NCBI GenBank assembly: GCA_031281385.1
Contig: JAITFL010000179.1
Span: 1 to 7,858 of the forward strand
Source of the DNA: Holophagales bacterium
GTDB lineage: Bacteria; Acidobacteriota; Holophagae; Holophagales; Holophagaceae
Direction: 5' to 3'
DNA length: 7,858 bases
The notes under the pieces are model-generated. The model saw nothing but the letters and a program-made list of their open reading frames with translations. It did no database searches and was not told the origin of the DNA. This document shows, piece by piece, positions 5,939 to 7,858 of the stretch. A program made the position numbers and the translations under genes. How positions within the stretch are numbered: position 1 is the stretch's first letter; every line of letters starts with the position of its first letter.

Positions 5939-6736
5939 TCAGTTCCCCCTGTTCAGGCGCCAAAGCGAGCGCAGGCCGTTAAGCGTCAGGTCTGGCTCCA
6001 CGCGCTGGATGAATTTGCTTTCCCTGGCGATGGTCTTTGCTAGGCCCCCGGTAGCCACCACCGCAGCGTTGGCAAACTGCTGGCGCAGGCGCTCCAATAT
6101 CCCATCTATCTGGCCCACGCAGCCATAGAAGAGGCCCGACTGCATGGCCTGCACCGTGTTGCGGCCAATCAATTTGTCCGGCTTGGCTATCTCCACCCTC
6201 GGCAGCTTTGCAGCCCTTTGGAACAGCGCCTCGGCGGCTATCTTGACCCCAGGCAGTATCATGCCCCCCATGTATTCCTGCCTCTCGTTCACGATGTCGA
6301 AGGTAGTGGCTGTCCCCAAGTCAACGGCAATGGCCGGAGCCTTGCACAACTCCAGCGCCCCTACACAGTTGGCTATGCGATCCGCGCCTATTTCGCTGGG
6401 ATTGTCAATTGCCAGCTTAAGGCCCGTGTGGATGCCGGGCTCTATCCACAGCGGCGCAGCATTGAAGTACTTGTTGCAGCATGCCTCAAACACTGGATGC
6501 AGCGGCGGCACCACGCTTCCGATGACTATCTCTTTCACCATCGAAAGTTCCATACCCTGGTGCCTCAACAGCTCTTGGATCATCAGCCCATACTCGTCTG
6601 CCGTGCGCTCGCGGGTGGTGGCGATGCGCCAACTGCGCTGCAGATCCGACTTTTGGCTGTCTTGCAGACTGTCCAAGCCAAAGGCCCCAATGACTATGTT
6701 CGTGTTCCCAACGTCAATCGCCAATAACAAACTCAT
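5939..6736 (-). CDS. coaX: Type III pantothenate kinase CoaX
   Basis: CoaX phosphorylates pantothenate to 4'-phosphopantothenate, the first committed step of coenzyme A synthesis. It belongs to the ASKHA superfamily, is insensitive to CoA feedback, and typically needs a monovalent cation. The 265-residue length is normal. Motifs in order are DVGNTN (8-13, phosphate loop), GADR (117-120), VDLGTATTFD (138-147), GGMILPG (157-163), ATGGLA (228-233) and PDLTLNGL (248-255). The ATG at 6736 has a good Shine-Dalgarno site, GAGGG (6745-6741). It is the first gene of a coaX-birA operon. The two are neighbours in many bacteria, commonly with birA first as I recall, whereas here coaX comes first. An IS630 remnant ends 20 bp upstream of the ATG, so the native promoter has been displaced. 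TATAGT (6759-6754, minus strand) at the IS border is a 5-of-6 match to a -10 box and may now serve the operon. Confidence 0.95.
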   Translation of the reverse strand: MSLLLAIDVGNTNIVIGAFGLDSLQDSQKSDLQRSWRIATTRERTADEYGLMIQELLRHQGMELSMVKEIVIGSVVPPLHPVFEACCNKYFNAAPLWIEPGIHTGLKLAIDNPSEIGADRIANCVGALELCKAPAIAVDLGTATTFDIVNERQEYMGGMILPGVKIAAEALFQRAAKLPRVEIAKPDKLIGRNTVQAMQSGLFYGCVGQIDGILERLRQQFANAAVVATGGLAKTIARESKFIQRVEPDLTLNGLRSLWRLNRGN

Positions 6737-6753
6737 CGTACCCTCAATGTAAT

Positions 6754-6776
6754 ACTATAGTCAGTGCACTTGAAAA
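6754..6776 (+). repeat. IS630 terminal inverted repeat, coaX side
   Basis: It begins ACTATAGTCA and matches the other end at 18 of 23 positions. The transposase stop codon (TGA, minus strand 6763-6761) lies inside this repeat. Confidence 0.75.
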
Positions 6777-7400
6777 GTGGAACAGAGCGCATCGCTGAAA
6801 GACGTGTGCGATGGCAGGATTTTTCGCAGGTGCCGCTTGAGCCAGCTCCAGAAATGCTCTATAGGGTTGAGTTCGGGGGAGTACGGCGGCAGGAAAAGCA
6901 GCGCGTACCCCGACCCCTCCAGAAGGGCGCGGAGCTTGGCCTTCCGGTGGAACGTCGCGTTGTCCATCACGATGACCGACCCCGCGGGCATGGCCGGCAG
7001 CAGTGCCAACTCGAACCACCCCTCAAAGAACTCCGAGTCCATCGTGCCCCCATACTGGCATGGGGCCATGACCGTCTTCTCCCACAGGGCGGCGACGACC
7101 CCCGTCCTCTCGTGCCTGCGGCCGCGCACCTTGCCCTCCACCGGCGCCCCGCGCTCCGACCAGCCGTGCTCGCGGTGCAGCCATGTGTCCAACCCCGTCT
7201 CGTCCACATAGACGACCGGGCGGCCTTGAACCTTTTCCAGCTCCGCAAGGCACTCGGCCACCCGCATCGTGTGGCCCTTTGCCAGATAGGCGATCAGTTT
7301 CTCTTTGAGGTCTTTGCTGTATGCCATGCCGCCATTGCAACACTTCGCGCCGCGTTGTACAAGGGGTTTCTTGTACATATTTATAAGTCAATTGACTATA
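6756..7400 (-). mobile_element. IS630-family element with internal deletion (about 645 bp)
   Basis: The element has matching ends. On the plus strand 6754-6776 and, inverted, 7402-7380 agree at 18 of 23 positions, with ACTATAGTCA identical at both. IS630/Tc1 elements insert at TA and duplicate it, and TA is present at each border (6756-6757 and 7399-7400). Depending on how the TA is shared, the ends shift by a few bases. Typical IS630 elements are about 1.0-1.2 kb. The shortfall is explained by the shortened transposase gene. It sits between coaX and the DUF5655 gene, 19 bp from the latter's stop codon. Confidence 0.8.
6761..7327 (-). pseudogene. IS630-family transposase, internally deleted (DDE domain kept, HTH region mostly lost)
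   Basis: The protein starts with the usual IS630 N-terminus MAYSKDLKEKLIAYL. At about residue 22 it jumps from GHTMR directly into the region just before the catalytic domain (AECLAELEKV). Full-length relatives carry the helix-turn-helix/winged-helix DNA-binding region and linker between these points, so perhaps 75-100 residues are missing while the frame is kept. The catalytic part is complete: D in VVYVDETG, D in VIVMDNATFH and E in ELNPIEHFW, with 34 residues between the second D and E, as in IS630 DD34E enzymes. The C-terminus LCSTFQVH is normal. The junction is near 7255-7264. The start is ATG 7327; an in-frame ATG at 7378 adds 17 residues without family character. The product is probably unable to bind its ends specifically, though it could still be made. 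Confidence 0.82.
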
Positions 7401-7402
7401 GT
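7380..7402 (-). repeat. IS630 terminal inverted repeat, DUF5655 side
   Basis: On the minus strand this begins ACTATAGTCA, pairing with the repeat at 6754-6776 (18 of 23 identical). It includes a small palindrome, AGTCAATTGACT, at 7386-7397. Confidence 0.75.
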
Positions 7403-7419
7403 TCCCAAAGGTTTGATCT

Positions 7420-7858
7420 TTACTCTACATCCTGCAGTCTGAATGCCTGTTCAATAATCGCCATCACATCGTCGAGCATATCCAAACTGTCCAGACCGAC
7501 CTCTACATCACCGTTGCCCCATCTTCCTAATCTTGTGATATCCTTGCAAATCCCCTTGGGGTCAATGACATCGGCAAACTTCATGTTAATCGCCAAGCGG
7601 AGTCGCGAAACCTGGATTACGACATCTACGAAATTGGTGTCAGCCTTGTAGGCTACATACAGCTTCTTGAACTCCCGCTTCACATAGGTGCCGAGATTGA
7701 GAATGCGGGTGTTCAGCTTCTCAAAAAGCGTACGATTAAAAGTGTTCAAGGATTGGTAGCTTTCAAGCGTGTATTCCGTAGCAGCCTCATCTTGCTTCCG
7801 GTACAGGGCAAGTTCTGACTCGGAGAGCGTTGGATACGGCCATACCTTTTTCGCTACC
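7420..7858 (-). CDS. C-terminal part of a DUF5655-domain protein (5' end beyond window)
   Basis: The reading frame is open from the window edge (first full codon at 7857) to the stop at 7420, giving 145 residues. The last 110 or so match my memory of the DUF5655 domain: LFEKLNTRILNLG, the core KLYVAYKADTNFVDVV, SRLRLAINMKF, DPKGICKDIT, and the hallmark GRWGNGDVEVGL ending in a short helix. Its biochemical function is not known to me. It occurs as a small stand-alone protein and as the C-terminal module of larger proteins, including some with DUF262/GmrSD-like regions. A TTG at 7749 just before the domain could be taken as a start, but the frame continues upstream with protein-like sequence (ESELALYRKQDEAATEYTL), so the gene very likely extends past the window. 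The C-terminus looks intact. The IS630 element begins 19 bp after the stop and may have separated the gene from its terminator. Confidence 0.85.
   Translation of the reverse strand, partial: VAKKVWPYPTLSESELALYRKQDEAATEYTLESYQSLNTFNRTLFEKLNTRILNLGTYVKREFKKLYVAYKADTNFVDVVIQVSRLRLAINMKFADVIDPKGICKDITRLGRWGNGDVEVGLDSLDMLDDVMAIIEQAFRLQDVE

Noticed and set aside
5267..6043. Plus-strand open frame of 258 codons
   Set aside because: It is antisense to birA and the end of coaX, both confirmed by motifs.
6764..7651. Plus-strand open frame of 295 codons
   Set aside because: It runs antisense through the IS630 transposase, the IS end and the DUF5655 gene. It is a shadow of the minus-strand coding sequences.
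1..7858. CRISPR array or tRNA gene
   Set aside because: No regularly spaced repeats with unique spacers, and no cloverleaf or T-loop signature, were seen on either strand.

Overview
The window reads as chromosomal DNA of a bacterium, probably Gram-negative. It has a little over 50% G+C by eye, standard bacterial Shine-Dalgarno sites, and a very large exported tricorn-type protease. I cannot fix the phylum. The type III pantothenate kinase and the exported tricorn-like S41 protease fit several Gram-negative phyla.

Layout: (1) 1-404, minus strand: the start of tadA (tRNA adenosine deaminase), cut by the window edge. (2) 405-1792: a region without housekeeping genes. Nearly matching 16-bp inverted repeats (467-482 and 1745-1760) frame it. 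It holds a strongly structured, apparently non-coding block (521-812), a quiet stretch (813-1177), and a type II toxin-antitoxin pair on the plus strand: a RelB/DinJ-like antitoxin and a YafQ/RelE-family toxin overlapping by 14 bp. A 36-bp near-perfect hairpin follows the toxin. (3) 1793-5143, minus: a 1116-residue exported tricorn-type S41 protease with its own promoter. (4) 5245-6736, minus: coaX then birA, one nucleotide apart and evidently one operon for CoA synthesis and biotin attachment. (5) 6756-7400: an IS630-family remnant. Its transposase keeps the DDE catalytic triad but has lost most of its DNA-binding half. The element lies 20 bp upstream of the coaX start codon. (6) 7420-7858, minus: the C-terminal part of a gene ending in a DUF5655 domain, cut by the window edge.

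The housekeeping genes all lie on the minus strand. Two accessory insertions break them up: the TA/RNA cassette next to tadA, and the IS630 remnant, which now forms the upstream border of coaX-birA. The part most worth follow-up is the 467-1760 cassette. It has inverted-repeat ends and a candidate multi-stem RNA with two long-range closing helices that I cannot assign to any known RNA family.
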